From Clostridia bacterium (GTDB lineage Bacteria > Bacillota > Clostridia > Peptostreptococcales > Anaerovoracaceae), in assembly GCA_900754805.1 (NCBI GenBank), contig CAAEEE010000302.1, positions 1 to 7,114 on the forward strand: a stretch of 7,114 nucleotides of DNA. The letters run 5' to 3'. The notes under the pieces are model-generated. The model searched no databases. It saw nothing but the letters and a program-made list of their open reading frames with translations, and was not told where the DNA came from. Both the position numbers and the translations under genes were made by a program. Position 1 is the first letter of the stretch, and each line of letters opens with the position of its first letter. Below are positions 1-5,285 of the stretch, piece after piece.

Positions 1-92
1 AAAGTCTTATCGACAAAATATCCGTCTTTCTCGATTATTTCCTTAAAATCCTCCACACCGATGGAGATTTTCTTCTTTACAGTATCACCCAT
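1..92 (-). CDS. AAA-ATPase-like protein (PF09820 type), N-terminal fragment
   Basis: Only the first 30 codons are in the window; the gene runs off the left edge. The start MGDTVKKKISIGVEDFKEII is followed by a YFVDKT motif. This 'IGxxDFxxxIExxxYFVDKT' opening is the hallmark of the PF09820 AAA-ATPase-like family. Those proteins are usually about 500 residues, with a P-loop ATPase shortly after this motif and a PD-(D/E)XK nuclease-like C-terminus; their function is poorly known. The ATG at 90-92 is chosen because AAGGGAG lies about 10 bases upstream and the YFVDKT motif sits at the usual distance from the N-terminus. A likely promoter lies at 155-183, so it appears to be transcribed independently of the lipoprotein operon upstream. 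The P-loop cannot be checked because it lies outside the window. Confidence 0.75.
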   Translation of the reverse strand, partial: MGDTVKKKISIGVEDFKEIIEKDGYFVDKT

Positions 93-154
93 TTCTTCAC
101 ACTCCCTTCGGAAAGTCTATGTTTTCTGTCTGTTCCGCACATTCATGTATCTAT

Positions 155-183
155 AGTATACTTGATTTTCGGCAAAGAAACAA
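155..183 (-). promoter_or_regulatory. Predicted sigma-A promoter of the AAA-ATPase-like gene
   Basis: Reading the minus strand, TTGTTT (178-183) is followed after exactly 17 bases by TATACT (155-160). The expected start of transcription is near 148, giving a leader of about 55 bases before the ATG at 92. The -35 box lies in the T-rich tail of the upstream operon's terminator, so the two units are packed end to end. Confidence 0.5.
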
Positions 184-220
184 CAAAAAAGAGTTTTTGG
201 ATTGTAATGCAAAAACTCTT
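181..220 (-). terminator. Rho-independent terminator of the lipoprotein operon
   Basis: A perfect 11-bp stem is formed by AAGAGTTTTTG (189-199) and CAAAAACTCTT (210-220) around a 10-base loop. On the minus strand the hairpin is followed by TTTTTTGTTG, a good U tract. It begins only 6 bases after the stop codon of the DHHW gene (227-229), so it clearly ends that operon. Confidence 0.8.
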
Positions 221-226
221 GTTTCT

Positions 227-1189
227 CTATTTCATCGTCACGCTGTTGTTCAGCACAGGCGTGCTGTAAAGAAAAAGCACATCCTGATTGTCGAAGGTCA
301 CGAACCTGCCGACCATCTCACTCGGCAGATAGCGTATGTCGACCAGCGTTATCTTGCTGTAGGCCTCCGCGAAAAGCGGCGCGATGCTGCTTCCGAAAGA
401 ATCGCGGAATATCACAAGCTCCTTATCCGTCGCAGCGTTTGGATTTTCAATGGTAATCAGCGATTTGCTTCCGCCGAGGAACATATCATAGCCTTCACCT
501 TTTGCGCTTTCCGTTTTCGCTAAATCGTAAATCGGCATTTCACTATTTGTTTCGTAATCCGTGACTTTGCAGGAGTCAAAAAGCGCATTGTACAGGTAAT
601 TCAGCGGTTCTGCCTCCATCTCAAGGTCAGACTGACGACTGTACGCCCCGACGAAATCCGCCTTTGCTTCCTTTGTTTCATATTCGGCATTCAGGCTCAC
701 GCCCATCGCCTCAGCGAGCTTTGCAGCAACGTCCGTAATCTTCTCCTGCCGCCAGTGCGCGTCGGTCTTATAGTAATCCGTAATGCCAAGCAGCCCTGTT
801 ATATCAAGATAAGGCATATAATTGGTCTTTAATTTCATCAGGTCGACCATCTTCTTATAGTCTATGGTGTCAATGCCCGCCTCCGCACCTATGCAATAGT
901 TCTTATCCGGTACGATGGAATAATACGCCTGCACATTTGTGCCCTCAAGATACATATCGTAGATATTCTTGATTTTTTCCGCCGCTTTATTGACGGAATC
1001 TTCGTCGAGTGGGTAATCCGTCTTTACCACATAGCCGTCATAGGAATAAAAGCCCTTCTCGTCCATCTTTGTCTGCGGCTTGTTTTCGCCCTGCGTGCCG
1101 CAGGCTACCAGCAGAATTACCAGCAAAAATGCAGCGCAGAGTTTTACTCCGCGCTGTCTGAAGCTTTTTGTTTTCGTCTGTGTTTTCAT
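227..1189 (-). CDS. DHHW/AlgX-like SGNH-fold lipoprotein
   Basis: A 320-residue exported lipoprotein. Residues 1-30 are a basic start, a hydrophobic stretch and the lipobox LVAC (C30), so the mature protein should be anchored on the outer face of the membrane. The body resembles the DHHW family (PF14286), related to the AlgJ/AlgX acetyltransferases. YYKTDAHW (139-146) supplies the Asp-x-His pair (D143, H145), and FRDSFGSS (261-268) supplies the candidate nucleophile S264. The family's signature reads DHHW; here the second residue is Ala, which spares the two catalytic positions. Relatives work with a membrane O-acyltransferase to acylate cell-envelope glycans, so a role in wall polysaccharide modification is inferred. 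The ATG overlaps the stop of the preceding gene (TAATG), with GAGGGG upstream, indicating translational coupling. A terminator follows directly. The acyl acceptor cannot be read from the sequence. Confidence 0.82.
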   Translation of the reverse strand: MKTQTKTKSFRQRGVKLCAAFLLVILLVACGTQGENKPQTKMDEKGFYSYDGYVVKTDYPLDEDSVNKAAEKIKNIYDMYLEGTNVQAYYSIVPDKNYCIGAEAGIDTIDYKKMVDLMKLKTNYMPYLDITGLLGITDYYKTDAHWRQEKITDVAAKLAEAMGVSLNAEYETKEAKADFVGAYSRQSDLEMEAEPLNYLYNALFDSCKVTDYETNSEMPIYDLAKTESAKGEGYDMFLGGSKSLITIENPNAATDKELVIFRDSFGSSIAPLFAEAYSKITLVDIRYLPSEMVGRFVTFDNQDVLFLYSTPVLNNSVTMK

Positions 1190-2025
1190 TATTCAATATT
1201 CCCCTCACAGTAAACTTTCGCGCCTGTGTATGCTTTCTGAAGTTTTGTCTTGAAAGTATCTACCAAATCCGCTGCGCCGTAAACGGCCACAACATATTTA
1301 TCAATGGTGATGACCGCCATCTTTTCAGGGAAGCCGCACACCCATTTTCTGTTTTCGATGCTTTTCTTCATTGCCGCCGCCAGCTTGTCTGCATCGCCTG
1401 TGCTCTTCGTCTTAAAGGAACCGGCGGTAAATGTGTTCAGGTTCATCATGTGCGTCAGGGAGGCCGCACTGCTGATGAGATCGGCGGAATCCTCAGGAAC
1501 CGCCAATGTGGACGACAGAGCATCGGAATCACTCGTGCTGAATTTGCCCGGAGCATCTTCTCTTGCATTCTCTTCGGAATAGTCTCCGCCTGCTGCCGGG
1601 AATTTCTCGCTTTCCTTATACGATTTCCAAACCGTGCTCAAAAGATTGAGCGCAGATGTCGGCTTCTTGGTTTCCGAGGCTGAATCGCCTTTGGATGATG
1701 AAGGCTTGCTGCCGGAAGGTTTGCTGTTTGAAGGCTTGCTCGATGAAGGCTTGCTGCCGGAAGGTTTGCTGCTCTCCGGTTTCTTCACATCGTCTTTCTT
1801 CTCATCATCTTTTGCGCCGGCTTCCTTATCTTCTTCCTCCGCATCTTTGTCTGCGTCGGTGCTGTCATCGGCATTCAGATCCTCATCCTGCCCATCTGCG
1901 GGTGTATTTTCATTGACCGTCTGCTGATCGTCCGCGCTCGGCGTTGTACCCGTATCATCGCTGCCACACGCCGCGAATGTAAACATCATGCTTGCTGTAA
2001 GCAGTAAACATAGTATTTTTTTCAT
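1189..2025 (-). CDS. Lipoprotein with KPSxS-repeat linker and DUF4358-like C-terminal domain
   Basis: A 278-residue lipoprotein. The signal peptide ends at FAAC (C20). Residues 21-80 are a strongly acidic Asp/Glu-rich linker; 81-118 are Lys/Pro/Ser-rich, with five KPSxS-type repeats at 87-111. A folded domain occupies about 125-278. Its end (TFTAGSFKTKSTGDADKLAA, then two helices and IDKYVVAVYG at 241-250) resembles DUF4358, whose members are commonly encoded beside DHHW proteins. The domain call rests on pattern and neighbourhood and is less sure than the lipoprotein call. The disordered linker would let the domain reach into the cell wall. The start is supported by GGAGG seven bases before the ATG. 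It is the first gene of a two-gene operon with a good promoter at 2048-2076. An assisting role in envelope glycan modification with the DHHW protein is an inference. Confidence 0.72.
   Translation of the reverse strand: MKKILCLLLTASMMFTFAACGSDDTGTTPSADDQQTVNENTPADGQDEDLNADDSTDADKDAEEEDKEAGAKDDEKKDDVKKPESSKPSGSKPSSSKPSNSKPSGSKPSSSKGDSASETKKPTSALNLLSTVWKSYKESEKFPAAGGDYSEENAREDAPGKFSTSDSDALSSTLAVPEDSADLISSAASLTHMMNLNTFTAGSFKTKSTGDADKLAAAMKKSIENRKWVCGFPEKMAVITIDKYVVAVYGAADLVDTFKTKLQKAYTGAKVYCEGNIE
1697..1771. repeat. 15-bp tandem repeat with a 45-bp higher-order period inside a lipoprotein linker
   Basis: The plus strand repeats GAAGGCTTGCTGCCG-like 15-mers five times, encoding KPSxS units. The 30 bases at 1697-1726 recur identically at 1742-1771, exactly 45 bases apart, showing that a three-unit block was duplicated. 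Such tracts can gain or lose 15 or 45 bp in frame by slippage, changing linker length without breaking the gene. Confidence 0.85.
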
Positions 2026-2047
2026 AATTTTCCTCCGTAATGTATAT

Positions 2048-2076
2048 ATTTTAACCCCTTTTGCATATTTTGTCGA
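2048..2076 (-). promoter_or_regulatory. Predicted sigma-A promoter of the DUF4358/DHHW operon
   Basis: On the minus strand TCGACA (2071-2076) and TAAAAT (2048-2053) are separated by 17 bases; each matches the consensus at five of six positions. Transcription would start near 2041, about 15 bases before the ATG at 2025 and just ahead of its GGAGG site. The leader is therefore very short. Confidence 0.6.
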
Positions 2077-2104
2077 ATGAAAAAAGCAAAACCCTCACCT
2101 GTTT

Positions 2105-2475
2105 TCAAAAAATATCTTCGTAGGTTACGAGCGTAACTTTGCCCATCTCGGCTGCTTTGTCGATACAGCCCTTGGTAAATCCGTTTTTCGCAAAGAGGTA
2201 AACTCGCCAAATAAAGCCGCATCTTTGTCTGTTCCCATAATATCGATTTCTTCTTGGGACTTGGTTTTAGGATTTGTTCCCCACCAACGGCCAATATCGC
2301 TGAAATCGACCTCGCACCTTCTTTCAAGGAGCAGCTTCCACAAATACTGTTTACAAATGTCCTCGAACACGCTGCCCATATAGGATGAAATTTCGGGGGC
2401 AATACGGCTGTATGCCAAGTCGGTTGCCCCGCGGTTGTAAAAGAGTTTATTCGATATACGAAAGATTGGGTTTCA
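2105..2475 (-). pseudogene. 3' remnant of a DUF234-type (archaeal-style) ATPase
   Basis: Two frames together spell the C-terminal part of a DUF234 ATPase (PF03008 region). From 2475 down to about 2203 one frame reads FRISNKLFYNRG, then PEISSYMGSVFEDICKQYL, DIGRWWG, EEIDIMG and LFGE. From about 2203 to the TGA at 2105 another frame reads VYLFAKNGFTKGCIDKAAEM and ends VTLVTYEDIF. The family normally has several dozen residues between the FGE and the YLFAKNGFT-like block, so an internal out-of-frame deletion near 2203 is inferred. The whole N-terminal P-loop part (about 300 codons) is missing. The remnant begins immediately at the stop codon of the bile salt hydrolase gene (TGATGA), with no start or ribosome site. 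Longer overlapping ORFs here read the shifted frame and are not genes. It cannot make a functional ATPase. Confidence 0.85.
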
Positions 2476-3474
2476 TCACACATTTTGCCATAAAATATCG
2501 GTCTCGGTCAGCATCGGAAATCGTACAAGGCTTTCTCCGTTCAGGTCTTCCCGATGCATGTCTATCGCAGTAATGCGGCTGTTATCATAAGTTGTGTAGT
2601 AATAAATGCCTCTGCTCGCATTATAGCAGGCGGTGTAGATGGTAATCTCATATTTGCCGTCTGCGACCTCACAGCAGCCTCTCTGCTGCTCGACCGAGCC
2701 CAGAATATGAAAGAACTGGCTGACGCTCTCCTCCTCTGAAGCACCCGAAACCGAATGAAGCTTTGTAAACGCAACGCGGACAAAGCGCGACATGGAGGAT
2801 AAATCTCCCGGAAGTCCGAGTGCACCCATTCCCCGGCTGTATTCCGCGAGCGGAATCTTAGGATCGAAAGTGTTTTGGGGGTTCTTTTCCGACAAATTTC
2901 TGTAATTGTTCAGGTTGAACATCTGCATGTCAAACGGCGGGTTGTTCGTTAAAACTCCCACCGGGTTGTCATAAATCTTTAATCCGTCCGCCACGGATTC
3001 CACCGTGATGGCTTCCTCTTCATCAGCAAGGATCCAGTGAAGCTGCGCCGCCGGAAGCATTTCATTATATGGCGTTCCAGTGAGGTTAAGTGTTTTCAGT
3101 TTTTCCCGCGCTTGGGAAACATTCGCGCAGCGGCTGAGTATCCATGTTATGAACTCATACTGCGCCGCGTGTGCTGCTTTTTCAGTGCCGCTTTCTGTGG
3201 GTAAAATTTCCTGCCGATAAACCGCGTTTCCGACAAAGTTCAGGCCTGCCATTCCTAAACCTTTTTCGTTGACCGCATCATAAAACATCGGGTATCCGTC
3301 CGCCACATGCGCCGTGCCGATAATAGCATAGTGCTTGCGGTCCGTTTCCTCAAAGCGGAACGGAATCGGATAATTCCGCGGCATAATCACGATTTCCTCA
3401 CCGTACGAAAATTCATAATCCAGCGTTCTGCCGAAATAAAAATCCTTTGTCTTATAAGTTGCTGCTGTACACAT
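2476..3474 (-). CDS. bsh: Bile salt hydrolase (choloylglycine hydrolase, EC 3.5.1.24)
   Basis: A 332-residue cytoplasmic Ntn-hydrolase that cleaves glycine or taurine from conjugated bile acids. The chain starts MCTAATYKTKDFYFGRTLDY. Loss of Met exposes the nucleophile Cys2, which fixes the start at 3474; an in-frame upstream start at 3558 would bury it. AGAGGTG lies about 6 bases before this ATG. Other active-site positions are present: R16 and D19 (R18/D21 of the Clostridium perfringens enzyme), N79 in AGLNF, N177 in LTNNP, and R230 in SRFVRVAF. N79 favours bile salt hydrolase over penicillin V acylase, which has Tyr there. Length and ends match the C. perfringens enzyme, so the gene is complete. 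The selectivity loop reads SRG (213-215). No clear promoter was found; it may be read from vapBC upstream. It is bordered by the DUF234 remnant downstream and an unassigned ORF upstream. Confidence 0.95.
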   Translation of the reverse strand: MCTAATYKTKDFYFGRTLDYEFSYGEEIVIMPRNYPIPFRFEETDRKHYAIIGTAHVADGYPMFYDAVNEKGLGMAGLNFVGNAVYRQEILPTESGTEKAAHAAQYEFITWILSRCANVSQAREKLKTLNLTGTPYNEMLPAAQLHWILADEEEAITVESVADGLKIYDNPVGVLTNNPPFDMQMFNLNNYRNLSEKNPQNTFDPKIPLAEYSRGMGALGLPGDLSSMSRFVRVAFTKLHSVSGASEEESVSQFFHILGSVEQQRGCCEVADGKYEITIYTACYNASRGIYYYTTYDNSRITAIDMHREDLNGESLVRFPMLTETDILWQNV

Positions 3475-3491
3475 GGGTACACCTCTTTTCT

Positions 3492-3692
3492 TTATATCAA
3501 TATTTGTAATTTCTCTGCCTTGCATCCCTTTTGCAGTACCAAAAACTGTTCGTCCCACTTCCCGGCAAACAGTTTTTCGAGCAAATAGGTGCCTCCCAAT
3601 ACATAGGATAAATCTGCCTCAAGCCAGTCGGCATCTTTCTGTACTTCTTCCCGATATGCCTCTCTTCTGCAGTCGTTCAGACCGGTATCCAT
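3492..3692 (-). CDS. Unrecognised 66-codon ORF, possibly a gene remnant
   Basis: I do not recognise this product. It reads MDTGLNDCRREAYREEVQKD and continues with a protein-like amphipathic stretch (WLEADLSYVLGG, LLEKLFAGKWDEQF) before a Lys-rich tail. No ribosome site is properly spaced: the GGAGGG upstream is over 20 bases from the ATG. The same frame stays open upstream to the vapC stop codon at 3726-3728 (reading WREWKSGIDI before the Met), so the ATG may not be a true start. Its residue composition looks selected rather than random, so it is more likely a fragment of a lost gene than a working small gene. A 10-bp inverted repeat (3541-3577) lies inside it. It sits between vapC and the bile salt hydrolase gene. 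Confidence 0.35.
   Translation of the reverse strand: MDTGLNDCRREAYREEVQKDADWLEADLSYVLGGTYLLEKLFAGKWDEQFLVLQKGCKAEKLQILI
3541..3577. repeat. 10-bp inverted repeat, possible weak terminator between vapBC and bsh
   Basis: AAAAACTGTT (3541-3550) and AACAGTTTTT (3568-3577) form a perfect 10-bp stem with a 17-base loop. The A and T runs are part of the stem, so it could act weakly in either direction. It lies within the unassigned 66-codon ORF. The long loop and low G+C make strong termination doubtful. Confidence 0.35.
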
Positions 3693-3725
3693 AATGTCGA
3701 TTCCGCTTTTCCATTCCCTCCACTT

Positions 3726-4127
3726 TTATTCTGTCCAATTTTCCAGTTTCAGCTGCGGAACGCGCTCAAACTCCCGCAGATTATTCGTTACCAGTATGAG
3801 GTCTTCCGATTTTGCATGTGCGGCAATCAACATATCCATCGCACCGATTGGCCTCCCCTGCCTCTGCAGGTGCGCGCATATCTTCCCATATTCCATCGCC
3901 GCCAAATCATCAAAATCCAAAATGTCAAGGATAGAGAGGAACTGCAGGAGTGCTTCTTCGTTTTTTTCCGGATAAAGGCTTTTTCGCACGCCATGTGCAA
4001 GTTCTGCTAAGGTGATGCTGGAAATGCACATGCCATCTTCCAAATGCTCATAAAGCTGCTTTAATACCCGCTCCGGTTTATTTTTGATTGCATAAATGCA
4101 AATATTCGTATCCAACATATAGGTCAT
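3726..4127 (-). CDS. vapC: VapC-type PIN-domain ribonuclease toxin
   Basis: A 133-residue PIN-domain toxin. It starts [20 protein letters not shown], very close to the VapC (MvpA) toxin of Shigella plasmids, and shares [10 protein letters not shown] (34-43), [17 protein letters not shown] (89-105) and [11 protein letters not shown] (113-123). Metal-binding acids are visible at D6, E42 and D98; N115/N116 hold the fourth position, as in the enteric proteins. The enteric homologues cut initiator tRNA-fMet in the anticodon stem-loop and so shut down translation. The same target is likely here but is inferred from similarity. The ATG overlaps the vapB stop as ATGA (4124-4127), giving coupled translation. 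It is full length with all expected residues, so it is probably active and held in check by VapB. Confidence 0.95.
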   Translation of the reverse strand: MTYMLDTNICIYAIKNKPERVLKQLYEHLEDGMCISSITLAELAHGVRKSLYPEKNEEALLQFLSILDILDFDDLAAMEYGKICAHLQRQGRPIGAMDMLIAAHAKSEDLILVTNNLREFERVPQLKLENWTE

Positions 4128-4354
4128 AGCGACTCTCTCTTAGTCATAGTTTCCGCTTCTCTGCCTTCCGAAAACATATCATCAGTAAACCCGTTCAAAC
4201 CGCTAAGGAAAACTTGCCATGCCTGCTGCTTCGGAAAAAGCATTACCGCAGCTCCCACTTTCCGCACGAAAACTTCACTGCCCTCAAAGCGATATTTCTT
4301 TGGCAGGCGTACCGCCTGACTTTTTCCGTTTTCAAATAATTTTGCTGTTTCCAA
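4124..4354 (-). CDS. vapB: VapB-type antitoxin
   Basis: A 76-residue antitoxin. The N-terminus reads [20 protein letters not shown], the swapped-hairpin AbrB/MazE-type DNA-binding fold of VapB. The C-terminal part ([16 protein letters not shown], ending TKRESL) would wrap the toxin; Shigella VapB likewise ends in QERESF. I place the start at the TTG at 4352-4354. AGGAGG (4363-4368) is 8 bases before it, and the result, [10 protein letters not shown], parallels the MET start of the enteric protein. The in-frame GTG at 4361-4363 would overlap the ribosome site itself and is unlikely. VapB with VapC should bind the palindrome at 4378-4399 and repress the operon. Confidence 0.93.
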   Translation of the reverse strand: METAKLFENGKSQAVRLPKKYRFEGSEVFVRKVGAAVMLFPKQQAWQVFLSGLNGFTDDMFSEGREAETMTKRESL

Positions 4355-4362
4355 ATCACTCA

Positions 4363-4368
4363 CCTCCT
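4363..4368 (-). promoter_or_regulatory. vapB ribosome binding site that decides a TTG start
   Basis: AGGAGG on the minus strand ends at 4363. The GTG often taken as a start (4361-4363) shares its first base with this site and cannot use it. The TTG at 4354 has the ideal 8-base spacing. Confidence 0.7.
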
Positions 4369-4377
4369 GTCACCATA

Positions 4378-4399
4378 AGTATATATTATAGTATATACT
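4378..4399. promoter_or_regulatory. Probable vapBC operator (palindrome)
   Basis: AGTATATA (4378-4385) and TATATACT (4392-4399) form a perfect 8-bp inverted repeat with a 6-base spacer. AGTATATA also recurs directly at 4390-4397. The palindrome covers the -10 box and part of the spacer of the vapBC promoter. This is where a VapB-VapC complex would be expected to bind for autoregulation; VapBC binding to inverted repeats in its own promoter is established for the family, but binding here is inferred. Confidence 0.6.
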
Positions 4400-4407
4400 C
4401 TCGTCAA
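4378..4407 (-). promoter_or_regulatory. Predicted vapBC promoter
   Basis: Minus strand TTGACG (4402-4407) and TATACT (4378-4383) are separated by 18 bases. Transcription would begin near 4371, just before the AGGAGG site, so the leader is very short. Confidence 0.6.
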
Positions 4408-4440
4408 GAAATGATACTCTTTTTTATACGATTTCTCACC

Positions 4441-4464
4441 ATCAAAAAAGGAATAATTTTTGAT
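4441..4464. repeat. A/T-rich inverted repeat between the divergent vapB and acetyltransferase genes
   Basis: ATCAAAAA (4441-4448) pairs perfectly with TTTTTGAT (4457-4464) around 8 bases. It lies upstream of both divergent promoters. It could be a regulator site or a chance A/T-rich palindrome; no gene ends here that would need a terminator. Confidence 0.3.
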
Positions 4465-4470
4465 TCAGGG

Positions 4471-4499
4471 TCGAAATCTGTTGGAAAAACGTATATAAT
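4471..4499 (+). promoter_or_regulatory. Predicted promoter of the acetyltransferase gene
   Basis: TCGAAA (4471-4476) and a perfect TATAAT (4494-4499) are separated by 17 bases. Transcription would start near 4506, leaving a leader of about 74 bases that contains the hairpin at 4530-4545. Confidence 0.5.
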
Positions 4500-4529
4500 A
4501 TTAAGAAAGATTGTATCTTATACTTATTT

Positions 4530-4545
4530 CGAGACATGCGTCTCG
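4530..4545 (+). promoter_or_regulatory. Hairpin in the acetyltransferase 5' leader
   Basis: CGAGAC (4530-4535) and GTCTCG (4540-4545) form a 6-bp G/C-rich stem with a 4-base ATGC loop. It lies in an otherwise A-rich leader between the promoter and the ribosome site, about 35 bases before the start codon. No U tract follows, so it is not a terminator. It may be an operator or an mRNA-stabilising stem. Confidence 0.45.
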
Positions 4546-4579
4546 CTCGGGTATTTTATTAAAAGAAAGAAGAGGGAAA

Positions 4580-5218
4580 ATGAGAGAAGAAGAAAAAATT
4601 TTTGCAGGAAAAATGTTTGACCCACGCAGACAGGAATTAAAAGATATCAAACATACTGCACACCAAGCCTGCCAAAAGTTTAATCAAACAGATGAATACG
4701 ACCCTGCGCGCCAAGAGCTTCTACGCAATATTCTTGGAAAGTGCGGTGAGACCTTCTATTGCCAAGGTCCGGTCCAGTTTAATTACGGGTGTCACACCTT
4801 TATTGGTGAGAATTTCTTTGCAAATTTTAATTTTACGGTCATGGATGATGCTCGTGTCCTTATCGGAAATAATGTTGCAATAGGTCCCAATGTTTCTCTC
4901 ATGGCAACAAACCATCCTTTGATTGATTCTGAGCGCATGGGAGTGGATGACCACGGCAGAACAACAATGGCAGAATTCGCTTCCGGAATTCATATCGGAA
5001 ACAATGTTTGGATTGCGTCAAACACTGTTGTTATTGATGGCGTCCACATTGGTGACAACTCTGTCATCGGTGCCGGCAGTGTAGTAACAAAGGACATCCC
5101 CGCCGGATACTTAGCATACGGAAATCCCTGTCGTCCGATTCGTCCTATAACAGAAAACGATTCCAAGCGCCACCTGATTTTAGAGGAGGATATCGAACAC
5201 TTCCGATATAATCTATGA
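4580..5218 (+). CDS. Maltose/galactoside-type O-acetyltransferase (left-handed beta-helix)
   Basis: A 212-residue acetyl-CoA-dependent sugar O-acetyltransferase, the only plus-strand gene. Residues 1-55 match the small maltose-acetyltransferase cap (MREEEKIFAGKMFDPRRQEL opening). From about 60 to 188 hexapeptide repeats build a left-handed beta-helix (IGENFF, IGNNVAIGPNV, IGNNVWI, IGDNSVIGAGSVVTKDIP). The likely catalytic base is H112 in ATNHPL, equivalent to H115 of LacA. GNPCRPIRPI (181-190) is the usual closing segment. The ATG at 4580 is chosen because AGAGGG stands just before it and the cap begins at the normal distance; the open frame further upstream is leader. Members acetylate maltose, galactosides or related sugars, possibly in detoxification; the substrate here cannot be named. 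It has its own promoter, is divergent from vapBC and converges with the flavoprotein gene. Confidence 0.92.
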   Translation: MREEEKIFAGKMFDPRRQELKDIKHTAHQACQKFNQTDEYDPARQELLRNILGKCGETFYCQGPVQFNYGCHTFIGENFFANFNFTVMDDARVLIGNNVAIGPNVSLMATNHPLIDSERMGVDDHGRTTMAEFASGIHIGNNVWIASNTVVIDGVHIGDNSVIGAGSVVTKDIPAGYLAYGNPCRPIRPITENDSKRHLILEEDIEHFRYNL

Positions 5219-5285
5219 TTTTCATTGGGTGCGGTTGAATCCTTTGCTTCCTATTCACACCAAAATTTGTAAGTTTACCCGCATC

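Noticed and set aside
1634..1927. Plus-strand ORFs opposite the lipoprotein linker
   Set aside because: Their repetitive Leu/Gly/Glu or Ser-rich sequence is the antisense reading of the KPSxS repeat and acidic linker.
2085..2110. Terminator after the DUF234 remnant (AAAAC/GTTTT with trailing T run on minus)
   Set aside because: The stem is only five A/T-rich pairs, too weak to call, although a residual terminator of the lost gene is possible.
2022..2483. A 153-codon open frame on the minus strand ending ahead of the DUF4358-like gene
   Set aside because: It reads a shifted frame through the DUF234 remnant; the recognisable ATPase residues are in the two other frames, and it has no ribosome site.
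3475..3558. N-terminal extension of the bile salt hydrolase to 3558
   Set aside because: It would bury the nucleophile Cys2, and the ATG at 3474 has its own well-placed ribosome site.
4511..4579. Upstream extension of the acetyltransferase frame
   Set aside because: No ATG or ribosome site, the frame runs through the leader hairpin, and the family's N-terminal cap starts at the ATG at 4580.
5219..5285. A shared terminator between the converging acetyltransferase and flavoprotein genes
   Set aside because: Only broken partial complementarity was seen, with no stem and U tract good enough to call.
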